From Shewanella sediminis HAW-EB3 (GTDB lineage: Bacteria > Pseudomonadota > Gammaproteobacteria > Enterobacterales > Shewanellaceae), in the NCBI RefSeq assembly GCF_000018025.1, contig NC_009831.1, positions 620,001 through 684,000 on the forward strand: DNA of 64,000 nucleotides. The letters run 5' to 3'. A program made the translations under genes and the position numbers. Positions 32,346 through 42,425 of the stretch are shown one piece after another; the stretch's first letter is position 1; the number at the start of each line of letters is the position of its first letter. Below the pieces are notes generated by a model. That model saw only the letters and a list, made by a program, of their open reading frames with translations. It was not told the origin of the DNA and ran no database searches.

Positions 32346-34541
32346 TTAGAGCAGATCTTGTGGGTCTCTATCTAAGCTCCATCGACAGCGTTTCGCCAAA
32401 GGCAGAGACTCTATCTGTGGCAAGGCATGTTCGAATGCATGCTGTAATTGATTGCGCGACTTGGTCTGAAAAATAAGATGTCGGCGGTATTTACCCGCTT
32501 TTTTATCCATAGGAGCGGGCATAGGACCAATGACTTCACTCTCCTCGTTCTGCGGTAAGAGTTCGGCGACTTGGGATAAAAAGTTATCGGCATCTAAGGC
32601 CTGATGTGCCTCGGCGCGGATAAGCAGCATATGCCAGGCCGGTGGCAGCAAGGCTTGCTTACGTTCATTGAGTTGACCACGGGCAAATTCGCCATAGCCT
32701 TTATGCATTAGTTCCCGTAATACAGGGTTATCGGCTTGATGAGTTTGCATCAGCACGGTACCCGGTTTTCTGGCTCTTCCCGCACGGCCCGATACCTGGG
32801 TATAAAGTTGGCCGAATCGTTCGGGTGCCCTGAAGTCGGCACTGAACAGGGCGCCATCGACATCTAATAAACCGACCAGAGTCACATCGGGGAAGTGATG
32901 CCCTTTTGCCAGCATTTGCGTGCCGACCAGGATCTTATACTCGCCTTTATGGATAGCGTTGAGATGTGCTTCGAGGGCGCCCTTTCTACTTGTGGTATCG
33001 CGATCGATTCGAACCACAGGATATTTCGGGAACTCTTTCTCCAGAATATTAGCCAGTTGCTCTGTGCCAACGCCTTGTCCCATCAACATGGTACTGCCAC
33101 AGTTATGGCACTGTTTTGGAATGGCGTAATGATTACCGCAGTGATGGCAACGGATCTCGCCCAGTGACTGATGTACAGTGAAAAAAGCATCACATCGGTC
33201 ACACTCATGGAGGTGACCACACTCGTGACAGAGTAGTGCCGGAGCGAAGCCTCTTCGGTTCAGAAACAGGAGTACCTGGTTACCCGCGTCGAGATGAATA
33301 CGCATCTCGTTCAGCAGCGCATGGGAAAGCCCGGTATTCAGGGGCTGATTGCTGATATCTATGATGCCCTGGCGCACTTTCTCAGCATTACCTGCTCTTT
33401 GCCCCAGCTCTAAGTGTTTGTAACGGCCGCTGAGTGCATTTTGCAGGCTTTCGAGGGAGGGGGTCGCCGTACCGAGTAGCACAGGGATTTTTTCTAAATG
33501 ACCCCGCATCACTGCGAGATCCCGGGCATGGTAACCGACGCCCTCCTGTTGCTTGAAGCTGGAGTCATGCTCTTCATCCAGGATTATCACTCCCGGAAAA
33601 GCCATAGGCGTAAACAGGGCCGAGCGTGTGCCGATAATGATCGCCGCCTCGCCGGTTTTTGCCTGTTGCCATGCCGCTAATCTTTGATTATCGGTTAGTC
33701 CTGAATGAATAACGGCGACCTGCACCTTGAATCGGCTCTTGAAGCGGCTGATCGTTTGTGGCGTTAAGCCTATCTCGGGTACTAAGATCAGTGCCTGTTT
33801 CCCCTTGCTGAGAACCGACTCCAGCAGGGCCAGGTAGACCTCTGTCTTACCCGAACCTGTAATACCTTCGAGTAAAGTGCAGTGATAACCGGTTTGTTGG
33901 TTGAGCGTGGCCACTGCAATGGCTTGTTCCGGATTTAGCGTTAAGGGGTCTTCATCGAGCTCGAGTTTCTCTCGCCAGGAAAGATCGATAGAGTTGACCC
34001 GTTCATCCTGGGTTATCCACGCTCTCTCATTAAGGGCTTTTAACGCCGACTTACTCAGGGCTAAGCTGGATATTTCATCTTGAGTTAGCTCGCCCTTGAG
34101 CAGGTGCTCCATGACTTTTTTCTGTGCGGGAGCGCGCTTCAAGGTATCGAGTGATGCAGATCTGCCAGACTGGGTCAGATGCCAGAAAGTGGTGGTGTTT
34201 GATGAGATCTCTGCTCCCTTACGCAAAGCGACCGGGATGGCTTGCGAGAGCATTTGACCTAAGCTACAAAAGTAATATCTTGCAGCCCAAGCGGTTAGTT
34301 TATAAAGTGAATCAGGTAGTAGTGGTTCATCATCTAACAGCTCAAAGATAGATTTTATCTGCTGAGGTGCTAAGTTACAGGTATCGGAAATGCCCGTGAC
34401 CAAACCGATTAATTGCTGACGACCAAAGGGTACTTTAACTCTCATCCCTTTTTTAGGAAGGGTTGAAATGGAATCTGGTACTTTATAACTGAAGGCTTGC
34501 CGCATAGGCACAGGCAAGGCAACCTCGACAAACAAGGGCAT
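32346..34541 (-). CDS. priA: PriA, primosomal replication restart helicase
   Basis: Recognises stalled forks and loads the replisome. 731 residues from the ATG at 34541; MPLFVEVALPVPMRQAFSYK is the normal N-terminus. The helicase core has Walker A (LLEGITGSGKTEVYL), DEEH (VIILDEEHDSSFKQQEG) and the aromatic-rich loop. Eight cysteines for two zinc ions are in CHECGHLHECDRCD, CHHCG and CHNCG. It is divergent from the FimV-like gene at 34629, with 87 bp shared. Confidence 0.97.
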   Translation of the reverse strand: MPLFVEVALPVPMRQAFSYKVPDSISTLPKKGMRVKVPFGRQQLIGLVTGISDTCNLAPQQIKSIFELLDDEPLLPDSLYKLTAWAARYYFCSLGQMLSQAIPVALRKGAEISSNTTTFWHLTQSGRSASLDTLKRAPAQKKVMEHLLKGELTQDEISSLALSKSALKALNERAWITQDERVNSIDLSWREKLELDEDPLTLNPEQAIAVATLNQQTGYHCTLLEGITGSGKTEVYLALLESVLSKGKQALILVPEIGLTPQTISRFKSRFKVQVAVIHSGLTDNQRLAAWQQAKTGEAAIIIGTRSALFTPMAFPGVIILDEEHDSSFKQQEGVGYHARDLAVMRGHLEKIPVLLGTATPSLESLQNALSGRYKHLELGQRAGNAEKVRQGIIDISNQPLNTGLSHALLNEMRIHLDAGNQVLLFLNRRGFAPALLCHECGHLHECDRCDAFFTVHQSLGEIRCHHCGNHYAIPKQCHNCGSTMLMGQGVGTEQLANILEKEFPKYPVVRIDRDTTSRKGALEAHLNAIHKGEYKILVGTQMLAKGHHFPDVTLVGLLDVDGALFSADFRAPERFGQLYTQVSGRAGRARKPGTVLMQTHQADNPVLRELMHKGYGEFARGQLNERKQALLPPAWHMLLIRAEAHQALDADNFLSQVAELLPQNEESEVIGPMPAPMDKKAGKYRRHLIFQTKSRNQLQHAFEHALPQIESLPLAKRCRWSLDRDPQDLL

Positions 34542-34628
34542 AGGGTGACAAGATTGATCAATGGATACCAGCAAGTGTACCCAGCCTGTCGGTCAAGGGC
34601 TACTCTTATCTATAGGCGGAGAGATCCA

Positions 34629-35435
34629 ATGGCAAGAATAATTCAAATCGCACTGTTTTCATTTTTCTTGATAAGCGTCCAGTTCCTGGGTGCTAGCTAT
34701 GCTAACGCTCAAATGACCCATGTGAGTATTAATCAGCAACTGTTCGGTTTAGGTGACTACCCTAAGTTAAGGGTAAACATTGTCTCCGGGCATGAAAACC
34801 TGGATAAGGTGCAGTTTATTGTTCGCCAAACCAGCGGCGATGAGCGTTTAATGGTTAAACCAATCAATAACTTTATGTTGCTTCTGACGGGAGTCGACGA
34901 TGTGGTCGATCCCTCAGCGCAGTTAATCGTCAAGGAGTACCGGGTTAATCAGTGGCACCTGATTAAAACCTTAGCCCTGTTCACTGATGAGCAAATTGCA
35001 AAGGGATTTAGTGCTAAAACTCAACCTAAGCCTAAGCCTAAGGCAAAGCAGAAGCAGGTTAAGCAAAAAGTCGAAGTTGAGTCAGGTGTTGCCGTTAGTA
35101 CTAAAAGTACTCAAAATTCGAAACCGGCCTCGGCCGCCTTGCTCGCAGCGCAGACAAGCAACACCTCTACTGTCGCGGAGTTGACGCAAGATAATTGCGT
35201 ACTCGAGTACGATGGCAATCAGACTCTGTGGCGAATTGGCACTCAATATAGTCAAGAGTGGGAGATGGGGACTTATGGTGCCATGCTTGCTATCTTCGAG
35301 GCCAACCCTAAGGCCTTCAATAAGGGCGAAATTAGTGGCCTGAGAGCCGATGTCGCATTGCTCTGTCCATCTGTGCCGCTCAAAGAAAAATACAGAGATA
35401 ATCAGATGGCAAAAAGAATCTACGAAAAGTTATAG
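34629..35435 (+). CDS. FimV-like secreted protein
   Basis: 268 residues from the ATG at 34629, preceded by GGAGAG. Signal peptide with cleavage after YANA, then a beta-rich FimV N-terminal-type domain (MTHVSINQQLFGLGDYPKLR, VDPSAQLIVKEYRV), a Lys/Pro/Gln linker (about 125-170) and a C-terminal LysM-like segment (NQTLWRIGTQYSQEWEMG, MLAIFEANPKAFNKG). FimV proteins act in polar organisation and type IV pilus assembly, but this short form lacks the cytoplasmic part, so it is called FimV-like only. It is divergent from priA. Confidence 0.75.
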   Translation: MARIIQIALFSFFLISVQFLGASYANAQMTHVSINQQLFGLGDYPKLRVNIVSGHENLDKVQFIVRQTSGDERLMVKPINNFMLLLTGVDDVVDPSAQLIVKEYRVNQWHLIKTLALFTDEQIAKGFSAKTQPKPKPKAKQKQVKQKVEVESGVAVSTKSTQNSKPASAALLAAQTSNTSTVAELTQDNCVLEYDGNQTLWRIGTQYSQEWEMGTYGAMLAIFEANPKAFNKGEISGLRADVALLCPSVPLKEKYRDNQMAKRIYEKL

Positions 35436-35694
35436 GCCATAGTTAATGAATAGTTGAGTGAATAGTTAAAGTTATAAGTCTCATCTCGAGGGAGTGGAGC
35501 TATATGGAGGCGCAAGGGATGATCACAACTGTGATCTATTCGGTGTCTCCTTTTCGTTGAATCTTTGCCCTGCTTTTCTCTTGTATCTCTTTTCCATATC
35601 CTGTAGTATTTCGCGCCTAATATTTTATTAACTTCATGTGGTGTCCGACTTCGGGTTGGGAGAGCGACATGGCCTTCAACTAGAGGTAATCCCA

Positions 35695-35907
35695 ATGAAA
35701 GCAGATATCCATCCAGCATATGCAGAAATCACTGCAACTTGTACTTGTGGTAACGTAATTAAAGTAAATTCAACTGCAGGTAAAGCTCTGCACTTGGACG
35801 TATGTGGTGCATGTCACCCATTCTACACTGGTACACAGAAAATTGTGGACACTGGTGGACGTATCGACAAGTTCAACAAGCGCTTCGGTGCTCTTGGTAA
35901 GAAGTAA
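35695..35907 (+). CDS. rpmE: Ribosomal protein bL31
   Basis: 70 residues from the ATG at 35695 (AGAGGTAAT upstream). [36 protein letters not shown] and [10 protein letters not shown] are diagnostic. It is the zinc-binding form, with cysteines at CTCG and CGAC. Zinc-dependent replacement by a non-zinc paralogue is common in related bacteria. A strong terminator follows. Confidence 0.98.
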   Translation: MKADIHPAYAEITATCTCGNVIKVNSTAGKALHLDVCGACHPFYTGTQKIVDTGGRIDKFNKRFGALGKK

Positions 35908-35942
35908 CTTTTACTTTAAAAGTATTTCTACAATGAATTTTG

Positions 35943-35969
35943 AAAAGGCGCCTTTATGGCGCCTTTTTT
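35943..35969 (+). terminator. Intrinsic terminator of rpmE
   Basis: AAAAGGCGCC and GGCGCCTTTT pair over TTTAT and run into TTTTTT, 36 bp past the stop. Confidence 0.92.
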
Positions 35970-36059
35970 GTTATCCTCGTTTTAAGGTTCAATTATTGTC
36001 CAAAGTAGATGTTTAAAAGCAATTTCATTGAATATCTAACCTAGCCACAAGGAGGTCAC

Positions 36060-36920
36060 ATGAATACATTTCAATTGCCGTCTTCCTCAATGCTACTGAC
36101 TAATCTTTTTTTTCTGACCCTTGCCCTCACTATTCTACCGACGACTCAAGCTGCGCAAGCAAAGATAACTCAACAAGAGGGCCAAGTGCTAAATGACGGG
36201 GTGACGTCCGCCTTATGTGCTCCCACGCATTATGATGAGCAGGTTGAGCTTAAATACGTTAATGATGGCGATACCATCACCCTGAAAGATGGGCGTCTGG
36301 TACGGCTGATTGGTGTCGATTCGCCGGAGCTCGATTTTAAATCACCTGAACTGTCAGAACCATACGCAAAAGAAGCGCGACATTTTTTACAGAAAGAGCT
36401 CAAACCTGGTCAGATATTAAACTTGTCCTTCGATCAAAAGAGGCTGGATCCCTATGGTCGTACTTTGGCCTATGTTTATACTGAAAACGGCGAGCATCTT
36501 CAGGAGCTTCTATTAAGCCAAGGTTTCGCTAAGACTCGTGTTTATCAGAATGATTATTTTTGGCAGTGTTTAAACCAAGTCGAGTTAACTGCCAGAGATA
36601 AGGAACTGGGGTTATGGTCACATCCAGACTATCGCGCCAAAACGGTTGACGAGTTAGGCAGGAGCGACCGTAATCGATGGGGTGAGGTCAAAGGGGTCGT
36701 TACCGGATATGAAAGAAAAGGCCAGTATTTGTGGCTCATTTTAGATGAAAAGTTCTATGTTGGTATACCTAGAGCCGAATCTGGTAAATTTAGCAACATT
36801 TTGAACCTTAACCTGCTTGAAAGCCCAGTAATTGTCCGTGGTTCGTTGTATTATTCCTACAAAAAGTGGCAGTTGATCAGTAGTCATCCCTCGCAGATAA
36901 GTTTGCAAAATAGACCTTAG
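36060..36920 (+). CDS. Secreted thermonuclease-like protein (SNase family)
   Basis: 286 residues with a signal peptide (cleavage after TTQA or QAAQA) and a perfect AGGAGGT ribosome site. The central 130 residues are a staphylococcal-nuclease fold: VNDGDTITLKDGRLVRLIGV DSPE, then KRLDPYGRTLAYVY and GFAKTRVY. The Arg, Asp and Glu positions of the catalytic site are retained in VRLIGVDSPE and RTLAYV. It presumably degrades nucleic acid in the periplasm or outside. The C-terminal 90 residues (GEVKGVVTGYERKGQYLWLI) form a further, OB-like domain. Confidence 0.85.
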   Translation: MNTFQLPSSSMLLTNLFFLTLALTILPTTQAAQAKITQQEGQVLNDGVTSALCAPTHYDEQVELKYVNDGDTITLKDGRLVRLIGVDSPELDFKSPELSEPYAKEARHFLQKELKPGQILNLSFDQKRLDPYGRTLAYVYTENGEHLQELLLSQGFAKTRVYQNDYFWQCLNQVELTARDKELGLWSHPDYRAKTVDELGRSDRNRWGEVKGVVTGYERKGQYLWLILDEKFYVGIPRAESGKFSNILNLNLLESPVIVRGSLYYSYKKWQLISSHPSQISLQNRP

Positions 36921-37088
36921 AGCAATACTTTCGAACTTCTGCTGAATTTTCCTAATCTTATGTTTAAAAAGTGTGTCATTTCGAGTATCTTAGCCCAATC
37001 AGTCCCCTTCATCTTTTAATGCCTAAAGAGTCGGGAGATTGCAGACCTCTATGAAAAGTTAACTCGTCGCATTTTCAGGATTAAAAAA

Positions 37089-38336
37089 ATGTCAGATCTT
37101 CGTCAACAAGCCCTCGATTATCATGAATTCCCAGTAGCAGGTAAAACCGCTGTTTGCCTGACTAAACCAGCAGAAACCAGTATGGATCTCGCACTTGCGT
37201 ATAGCCCGGGTGTTGCAGAGCCTGTACGTGAAATCGCTGCTAATCCTGATGATGCTTATCGTTATACGGCGAAGGGCAATACCGTCGCTGTTATCTCAAA
37301 TGGTACCGCCATTTTGGGACTAGGCAATCTGGGGCCATTAGCTTCTAAGCCGGTTATGGAAGGCAAGGCGTTGCTATTTAAGCATTTTGCTAATATTGAT
37401 GCGACTGACATCGAAGTTAAACATCGTACAGCCGAAGAGTTTATTAATACCGTTGAAGCCATTGCCGATACATTTGGTGGTATTAACCTTGAAGATATCA
37501 AAGCCCCTGAGTGTTTCGAAATTGAGAAGGCTTTGATCGAGCGTTGCAATGTACCTGTGTTCCACGATGATCAACACGGTACGGCCATCGTTACCGCGGC
37601 GGGTATGATCAACGCGCTTGAAATCCAAGGCAAAGAGATAGATAAGGCAATCTTTGTCTGTATGGGGGCCGGGGCTGCGGCTATCGCGTGTATGACAATG
37701 CTGGTTAAGTGTGGCGTTCAGCGTGAAAATGTCTATATGCTTGACAGGAAAGGGGTTATTCACACCCGTCGTGAAGATATCAATGAATATAAGGCATTGT
37801 TTGCCAACAATACTGATAAGCGTACCCTGCAAGAAGTCATTAAAGGCGCCGATGCGTTCTTAGGCCTGTCGGGCCCGGATGTGCTTGCTGCCGAAGATGT
37901 TGCTTTAATGGCGGATAAACCGGTTATCTTTGCTTGTTCAAATCCGGATCCTGAGATTAGACCCGAGATAGCACATGATGTTCGTAAGGACTTGATCATG
38001 GGCACAGGTCGTAGCGATTACCCTAACCAAGTCAACAATGTACTTTGTTTCCCATTCATTTTCCGTGGTGCTTTAGATGTTAGGGCTTCGAGAATTAACG
38101 ATGAGATGAAGATTGCAGCGGTTAATGCCATTGCGGCACTCGCCAGAGAGGAAGTCCCGGCTTCGGTCTTAGCGGCTTATCCGAATGTCAGTGAATTAAG
38201 CTTTGGTCCAGATTATGTGATCCCTAAACCAATGGATCCACGCTTGCTGTCTAATGTCGCTAAAGCTGTGGCCCAGGCTGCTATCGATTCCGGTGTCGCT
38301 GCCATCGAAACTTTGCCGGATAATTACATGCTTTAA
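37089..38336 (+). CDS. maeB: Malic enzyme, short form
   Basis: Oxidatively decarboxylates malate to pyruvate, making NADPH or NADH. 415 residues; begins MSDLRQQALDYHEFPVAGKT with AYSPGVAEPVREIA, the MaeB-type N-terminal domain, then DIKAPECFEIEKALIERC, the metal-binding PVFHDDQHGTAIV and a nucleotide-binding GAGAAAIACMTML. It lacks the C-terminal phosphotransacetylase-like domain of E. coli MaeB, as in many short forms. Cofactor choice is not certain. It has its own terminator. Confidence 0.92.
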   Translation: MSDLRQQALDYHEFPVAGKTAVCLTKPAETSMDLALAYSPGVAEPVREIAANPDDAYRYTAKGNTVAVISNGTAILGLGNLGPLASKPVMEGKALLFKHFANIDATDIEVKHRTAEEFINTVEAIADTFGGINLEDIKAPECFEIEKALIERCNVPVFHDDQHGTAIVTAAGMINALEIQGKEIDKAIFVCMGAGAAAIACMTMLVKCGVQRENVYMLDRKGVIHTRREDINEYKALFANNTDKRTLQEVIKGADAFLGLSGPDVLAAEDVALMADKPVIFACSNPDPEIRPEIAHDVRKDLIMGTGRSDYPNQVNNVLCFPFIFRGALDVRASRINDEMKIAAVNAIAALAREEVPASVLAAYPNVSELSFGPDYVIPKPMDPRLLSNVAKAVAQAAIDSGVAAIETLPDNYML

Positions 38337-38640
38337 TTTTTCCGTTCGAGATTGAAAGGGGCCTTTGGGCCCCTTTTTGTTTTTCTATTTACAGCTGTTA
38401 ACTCTCTGAAAATATTCTTTAATACATGGTTTATCATTCCGTTGGTCGTAATCTTTAATTTTGGCAGCCGAACCACGGCAGATAATTATCGTTGTGAAGA
38501 GCAAGAATTGTTTGTATTGTGGGATTTTAAGCGTTAACGAAAAGTTAACGTTAGCTCAGGTCTTATACCGATTGGTATTATGACCAACTTAATCCAGATT
38601 TCTGACATTAATAATAATAAATTCTGCAGGAAAGCGGATA
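38337..38640. other. Intergenic region between malic enzyme and csrD
   Basis: Holds the malic enzyme terminator (38355-38378). Further on are two close GTTAAC words (GCGTTAACGAAAAGTTAACG, about 38531-38550), and ATACCGATTGGTATTA (about 38565) resembles a single MITE end without its partner. No gene is seen. Confidence 0.4.
38355..38378 (+). terminator. Intrinsic terminator of the malic enzyme gene
   Basis: AAAGGGGCC and GGCCCCTTT pair over TTTG and run into TTTTT. Confidence 0.92.
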
Positions 38641-40551
38641 ATGAAACTAACACAAATTTTAACCAGAAAACTCACGGGGTTTTGGCTACTGTCTCTTGCC
38701 GCAGTGGCTTTTATATTCCTGCTTACCGCCTTGGTCAGTTTTACACAGCTGACCTATAAGTTTCAGCAACAAAAAGTGTCAGAGATTGAGTCTATGCTTG
38801 TGCATCATTACGAGCACGACAGTAACAGCGCTCTATCCTCCTGGCTTCCCTCTATTTTGACTGCCTATAAGGCATCAAAATTTCAACTGCTGGAAAATGG
38901 TCAACCTATATATGAGTATCAAACTGATGATGCTGGTAAAGGCCATGTTACTTACGAGAGCGTGCTGATCGAAGAGCGGCATCTTAAGCTCTCCATGACG
39001 CTCCCACAGCCGTTTCAAATGTATGATTTAAGTTGGTATGAACTCCTTATCCTGTCTGGCGGCATCATATCGGTGGCATTTTTTGTTCGATTTGGACATC
39101 AATGGTTGTCAGTTCAGCTCGTGGGGATCGAAGATCTGGCGGCTCGAAGTAAGCTTATTTTGAACAATGAATATGAGCAGGCACTCGCCGAGAAAGGGCA
39201 TGGTAAGCCCAGGATGATTAACCGAGCCTTGACTCATATGCTGCTCGAACTCGATGATGCCCAAAAGCAGCGGGCGAGGTTCGATCAGTTTATTCGTTCA
39301 AATACGTTTCTCGATCCTGAAACCGGAATTGGTAACCGACTATTTTTGAAGAATCGCTTAGACGCACTGAGTAATGCTCGTGGAATGATGGCTCCCGGAG
39401 TGATGTTTCTTTTGGAGATGGAAGATCTCGATCTCCTGCAGCAGGAGTTAGCCGACGAGTCGATAGAGGCTCTGCTGCTACAGACCATCAATGATATTAA
39501 TCAGATATTAGATACTCAGGCTAACAGTATATTTGCCCGACGCTCATATAATCAGTTCGCCATTGTTGTGCCACAGATCTCCTTGAAAGACGCCGAGAAA
39601 TTAGCGGTAAAACTGCTTAAGGTATGTTTGAGTCAAGCATTACCGGCAACACAAAATAGTGATGATTTCTATCATATTGGTGTCGCCTATTTTAAGGTGG
39701 GTGAGACTAAAGAGCAGTTGCTGGATGAGTCTGAGCGGGCACTGAGAGCGGCTCAATTTCAAGGAGCCAGTGGTTGGTTTATGTATGATAAAGGGGCCGT
39801 GGACGAAGAGTTTGCCAAGGGCTCCGTTCGTTGGCGAAGCTTCCTCGAATATGCCCTGGTTAATCGGCGGCTGGTCGTTTTTTCTCAGCCAGTAGTTGAT
39901 AGTGATATGGAGACGCATCATCTCGAAATTTCGAGTCGTATCCGTGATAATCAAGACAACCTAATCAGGGCGACCCTCTATATTCCTATGGCTATTAAGT
40001 GTGGTCTAACGCCTCAGTTTGAGAGGCAGGTGATCGAGACCGTGCTGTTTGATCTGCTCAGTGACCGCAGCGACACCACCACAAGATACAGTGTGAATTT
40101 GAGTCTGGATACCTTGCTAAGCCGCGCCTTTATCCGCTGGCTTAAAACCACCTTGCTGGAATATCGACACCTGACCTCCAGACTGATATTCGAAGTCAAT
40201 GAAGACATCGTCGTTCATCATAGAGAGCAGCTAAAAGATCGTCTGGATATGATCAGAAAGATGGGGGCAAGCCTCTGTGTCGATCGGGTAGGGCAAGAGG
40301 TGGTGAGCACTCAATATATCAAAGAGTGTCATTTCGACCTGATCAAACTTCATCGTTCAATCGTTCGTCAGATTCATTTAAGGCAAGAAAATCAACTGTT
40401 TGTTCGTAGTCTGATTGGAGGGTTATACCGCACCGATGTTCAGGTTTTTGCCGATGGCATCGAATCATTTGAGGAGTGGCAAACCTTGAAAATCCTGGGG
40501 GTGAGCGCGGGGCAAGGGAGCATCTTCAGCGACCCTATTGAAGAGGTCTAG
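38641..40551 (+). CDS. csrD: CsrD/MshH, degenerate GGDEF-EAL membrane protein
   Basis: CsrD targets the CsrB/C small RNAs for RNase E decay, and the gene at this locus is called mshH in Vibrio. 636 residues: membrane helix 13-36, periplasmic part to about 130, second helix about 133-153, linker, then GGDEF- and EAL-like domains that have lost catalysis. SYNQFAIVV stands where GGDEF should be and FSQPVV where EAL should be. DPETGIGNRLFLKNRLDALS shows the GGDEF ancestry. CAGGAAAG precedes the ATG. It lies 350 bp before mshI and may have its own promoter. Confidence 0.85.
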   Translation: MKLTQILTRKLTGFWLLSLAAVAFIFLLTALVSFTQLTYKFQQQKVSEIESMLVHHYEHDSNSALSSWLPSILTAYKASKFQLLENGQPIYEYQTDDAGKGHVTYESVLIEERHLKLSMTLPQPFQMYDLSWYELLILSGGIISVAFFVRFGHQWLSVQLVGIEDLAARSKLILNNEYEQALAEKGHGKPRMINRALTHMLLELDDAQKQRARFDQFIRSNTFLDPETGIGNRLFLKNRLDALSNARGMMAPGVMFLLEMEDLDLLQQELADESIEALLLQTINDINQILDTQANSIFARRSYNQFAIVVPQISLKDAEKLAVKLLKVCLSQALPATQNSDDFYHIGVAYFKVGETKEQLLDESERALRAAQFQGASGWFMYDKGAVDEEFAKGSVRWRSFLEYALVNRRLVVFSQPVVDSDMETHHLEISSRIRDNQDNLIRATLYIPMAIKCGLTPQFERQVIETVLFDLLSDRSDTTTRYSVNLSLDTLLSRAFIRWLKTTLLEYRHLTSRLIFEVNEDIVVHHREQLKDRLDMIRKMGASLCVDRVGQEVVSTQYIKECHFDLIKLHRSIVRQIHLRQENQLFVRSLIGGLYRTDVQVFADGIESFEEWQTLKILGVSAGQGSIFSDPIEEV

Positions 40552-40902
40552 TTTGATTCAAAACCTGACGACTGTGTCCGTAAAGCTGCATTTAATTTGC
40601 GTAAATCGGACTGTTGTTTTGGTTCTATTTGCGTTGCTATCTGGTTTATTGCATGTGCATGGCTTGTGATCTCTCAATAACAAGCCTACTTTAAATCTAT
40701 ATACCAGTTAATCTGTCGGTGTTTTTTCTATAAAATTATAAGATTAGTCGTTACAATGAGCGTAAGAAAATTGACGCTCGCCGTGTATGTTTAATACAAG
40801 GGGAGCTATTTGTGTAGGCAGATTAGTTGCAATTGTTTCCGGACTATCTCAACTTAAGATACACATCGGGTAAGTGGGTAAAGGGATTATAGGCATTCTT
40901 TG
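40552..40902. other. Region upstream of the MSHA assembly operon
   Basis: About 350 bp with no gene. TTGACG at about 40771 followed after 15 bases by TAATAC could be a suboptimal sigma-70 promoter for mshI onward. No repeat or RNA structure is recognised. Confidence 0.3.
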
Positions 40903-41817
40903 ATGGGAAAGAGTCTTTTTAGCAGGTTGGCTTTCTGGCAGAAATCTAATTCAAAAATCAAAATAGGCATCTATGTCTGCCCTGATAAGCTTATTGTTTA
41001 TCGGGCCATTGATGATTCCGAAAATTCGGATGAGCTTAAAGCTACCTATGAGTTTGTGTTCGATGGCACCGATTGGTCAGGGGTCTTTGCACTGATAGCA
41101 AAGCAATTTGCGCCTGCCCAGATTCAGATAACCTTGTGCTCCGCTTTTTATCAGCTCCTGCTAGTCGATAAGCCCAATGTCGAATCTGAAGAGATGACGC
41201 AGGCCTTGCTCTGGTCTGTTAAAGATATGGTAAGCCAGCCTGTCACCGATATTCACCTGGATTACTTCGAGCCTCCATTACCGGGTCATACCAAATTAAA
41301 TGTTGTGGTTGTCGAAAAGGCCAGCTTGAGTGCCTTAGTGTTAGCCGCGAAAGATCACGATATGGAAGTCGTGGGAATTAATATTGAAGAGATGGCTGTG
41401 ACTAACCTATTCACCGAAGAGGCTCAGGCGCGACTGGTATTGAGTCATACCTCCGGTCAGGAGTTGCTGTTGACTGTCGTCAGGCAGGGTGAGTTATTTA
41501 TGCAGCGACGTGTGAGGGGATTTAATCAGCTCGATAGTGTGAGTGCTGAAGATCTTGCATTTGGCCTGGCCGATAACCTAAGCCTGGAACTACAGAGATC
41601 CATGGATTATTTTGAGAGCCAATTGCGTCAGGCTCCCGTGGCATCGATCGAGCTATTGATTAATGGTCATGTCGGAAAGCTTGCCGAGCTGGTTAGCGCT
41701 AACTTTAACCAAAAGGTTAATGCGATTGAAGTTGACTCTGTTGAGGCTAAGATGGCTGCTCTGGCCTTGGATGAGTTTAATCGAGATGAGTCGGCAGAAC
41801 GAGGTATGAATTCATGA
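40903..41817 (+). CDS. mshI: MshI, PilM-like pilus assembly protein
   Basis: First gene of the MSHA assembly cluster. The 304-residue product from the ATG at 40903 has an actin-like (PilM/GspL cytoplasmic) fold, seen in KIGIYVCPDKLIVYRAIDDS, LSHTSGQELLLTVVRQGELF and AEDLAFGLADNLSLELQRSM. It should bind the N-terminus of the PilN-like protein encoded next. It overlaps that gene by four bases. Confidence 0.88.
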   Translation: MGKSLFSRLAFWQKSNSKIKIGIYVCPDKLIVYRAIDDSENSDELKATYEFVFDGTDWSGVFALIAKQFAPAQIQITLCSAFYQLLLVDKPNVESEEMTQALLWSVKDMVSQPVTDIHLDYFEPPLPGHTKLNVVVVEKASLSALVLAAKDHDMEVVGINIEEMAVTNLFTEEAQARLVLSHTSGQELLLTVVRQGELFMQRRVRGFNQLDSVSAEDLAFGLADNLSLELQRSMDYFESQLRQAPVASIELLINGHVGKLAELVSANFNQKVNAIEVDSVEAKMAALALDEFNRDESAERGMNS

Positions 41818-42425
41818 CGATGAAGACCAGGGTTAACCTCTTTTCTGCTTCACTTTTGCCACCGGAGCTGAGGTTATCATTCAATCACCTTACTCTGGTG
41901 TTGTTGGTTTTGGTTGGCCTGTTCACCATAGCCATAGGCGGAAGTTATGCGTTAGTCTCGGCTCTGGAAACCGACAAAGCAGAGTTGAATAAGCAAAAGC
42001 GTAACCTGGACAATCAGAAGCAAGATCTTGAGACTGCGCTGGCCAATCGGGCACCGGATTCGGCCCTTGTCGATGAAGTCGATCTTCTGTCTCAACAGGT
42101 GGAGCTGAAACGTATGCTACTCGGAGAGTTGAGTCAAAGAGAAGCATTGACCAGTCATGGTTATTCGCCTCTGATGAAAGATCTCGCTCGCGTTGCCAAT
42201 AGCAATATTTGGCTCAGCAGAATCCAGGTCGATAATAATAGCTTTATTTTCGAAGGTTTTAGCTCCGCGCCTCACAGCGTACCACTTTGGGTCGATCGCC
42301 TGAAATTAACTGACACGCTCAAGGGGCATGCATTTGCTTCGATGACGATGAGTCGTGGAGAGGGCAAGCCATTAGCATTTACCCTGACCAGCAAAGCGGG
42401 CGATAGTGTGGAGAATAATCAATGA
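41814..42425 (+). CDS. PilN-like MSHA assembly protein
   Basis: 203 residues: short cytoplasmic tail (TRVNLFSASLLPPELRLSFN), a membrane helix at about 27-50, a coiled coil (ETDKAELNKQKRNLDNQKQD) and a periplasmic PilN-type domain. It overlaps both neighbours by four bases. It is often labelled mshI2 in Shewanella. It forms the inner-membrane alignment complex with the PilM-like and PilO-like products. Confidence 0.85.
   Translation: MTMKTRVNLFSASLLPPELRLSFNHLTLVLLVLVGLFTIAIGGSYALVSALETDKAELNKQKRNLDNQKQDLETALANRAPDSALVDEVDLLSQQVELKRMLLGELSQREALTSHGYSPLMKDLARVANSNIWLSRIQVDNNSFIFEGFSSAPHSVPLWVDRLKLTDTLKGHAFASMTMSRGEGKPLAFTLTSKAGDSVENNQ

Noticed and set aside
37262..38005. Minus-strand frames inside the malic enzyme gene
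   Set aside because: Antisense shadows of a well-matched enzyme gene with no features of their own.
38563..38580. MITE end (ATACCGATTGGTATTA) before csrD
   Set aside because: Only one short end-like word is present, without a partner end or internal MITE sequence; it may be chance or a regulator site.
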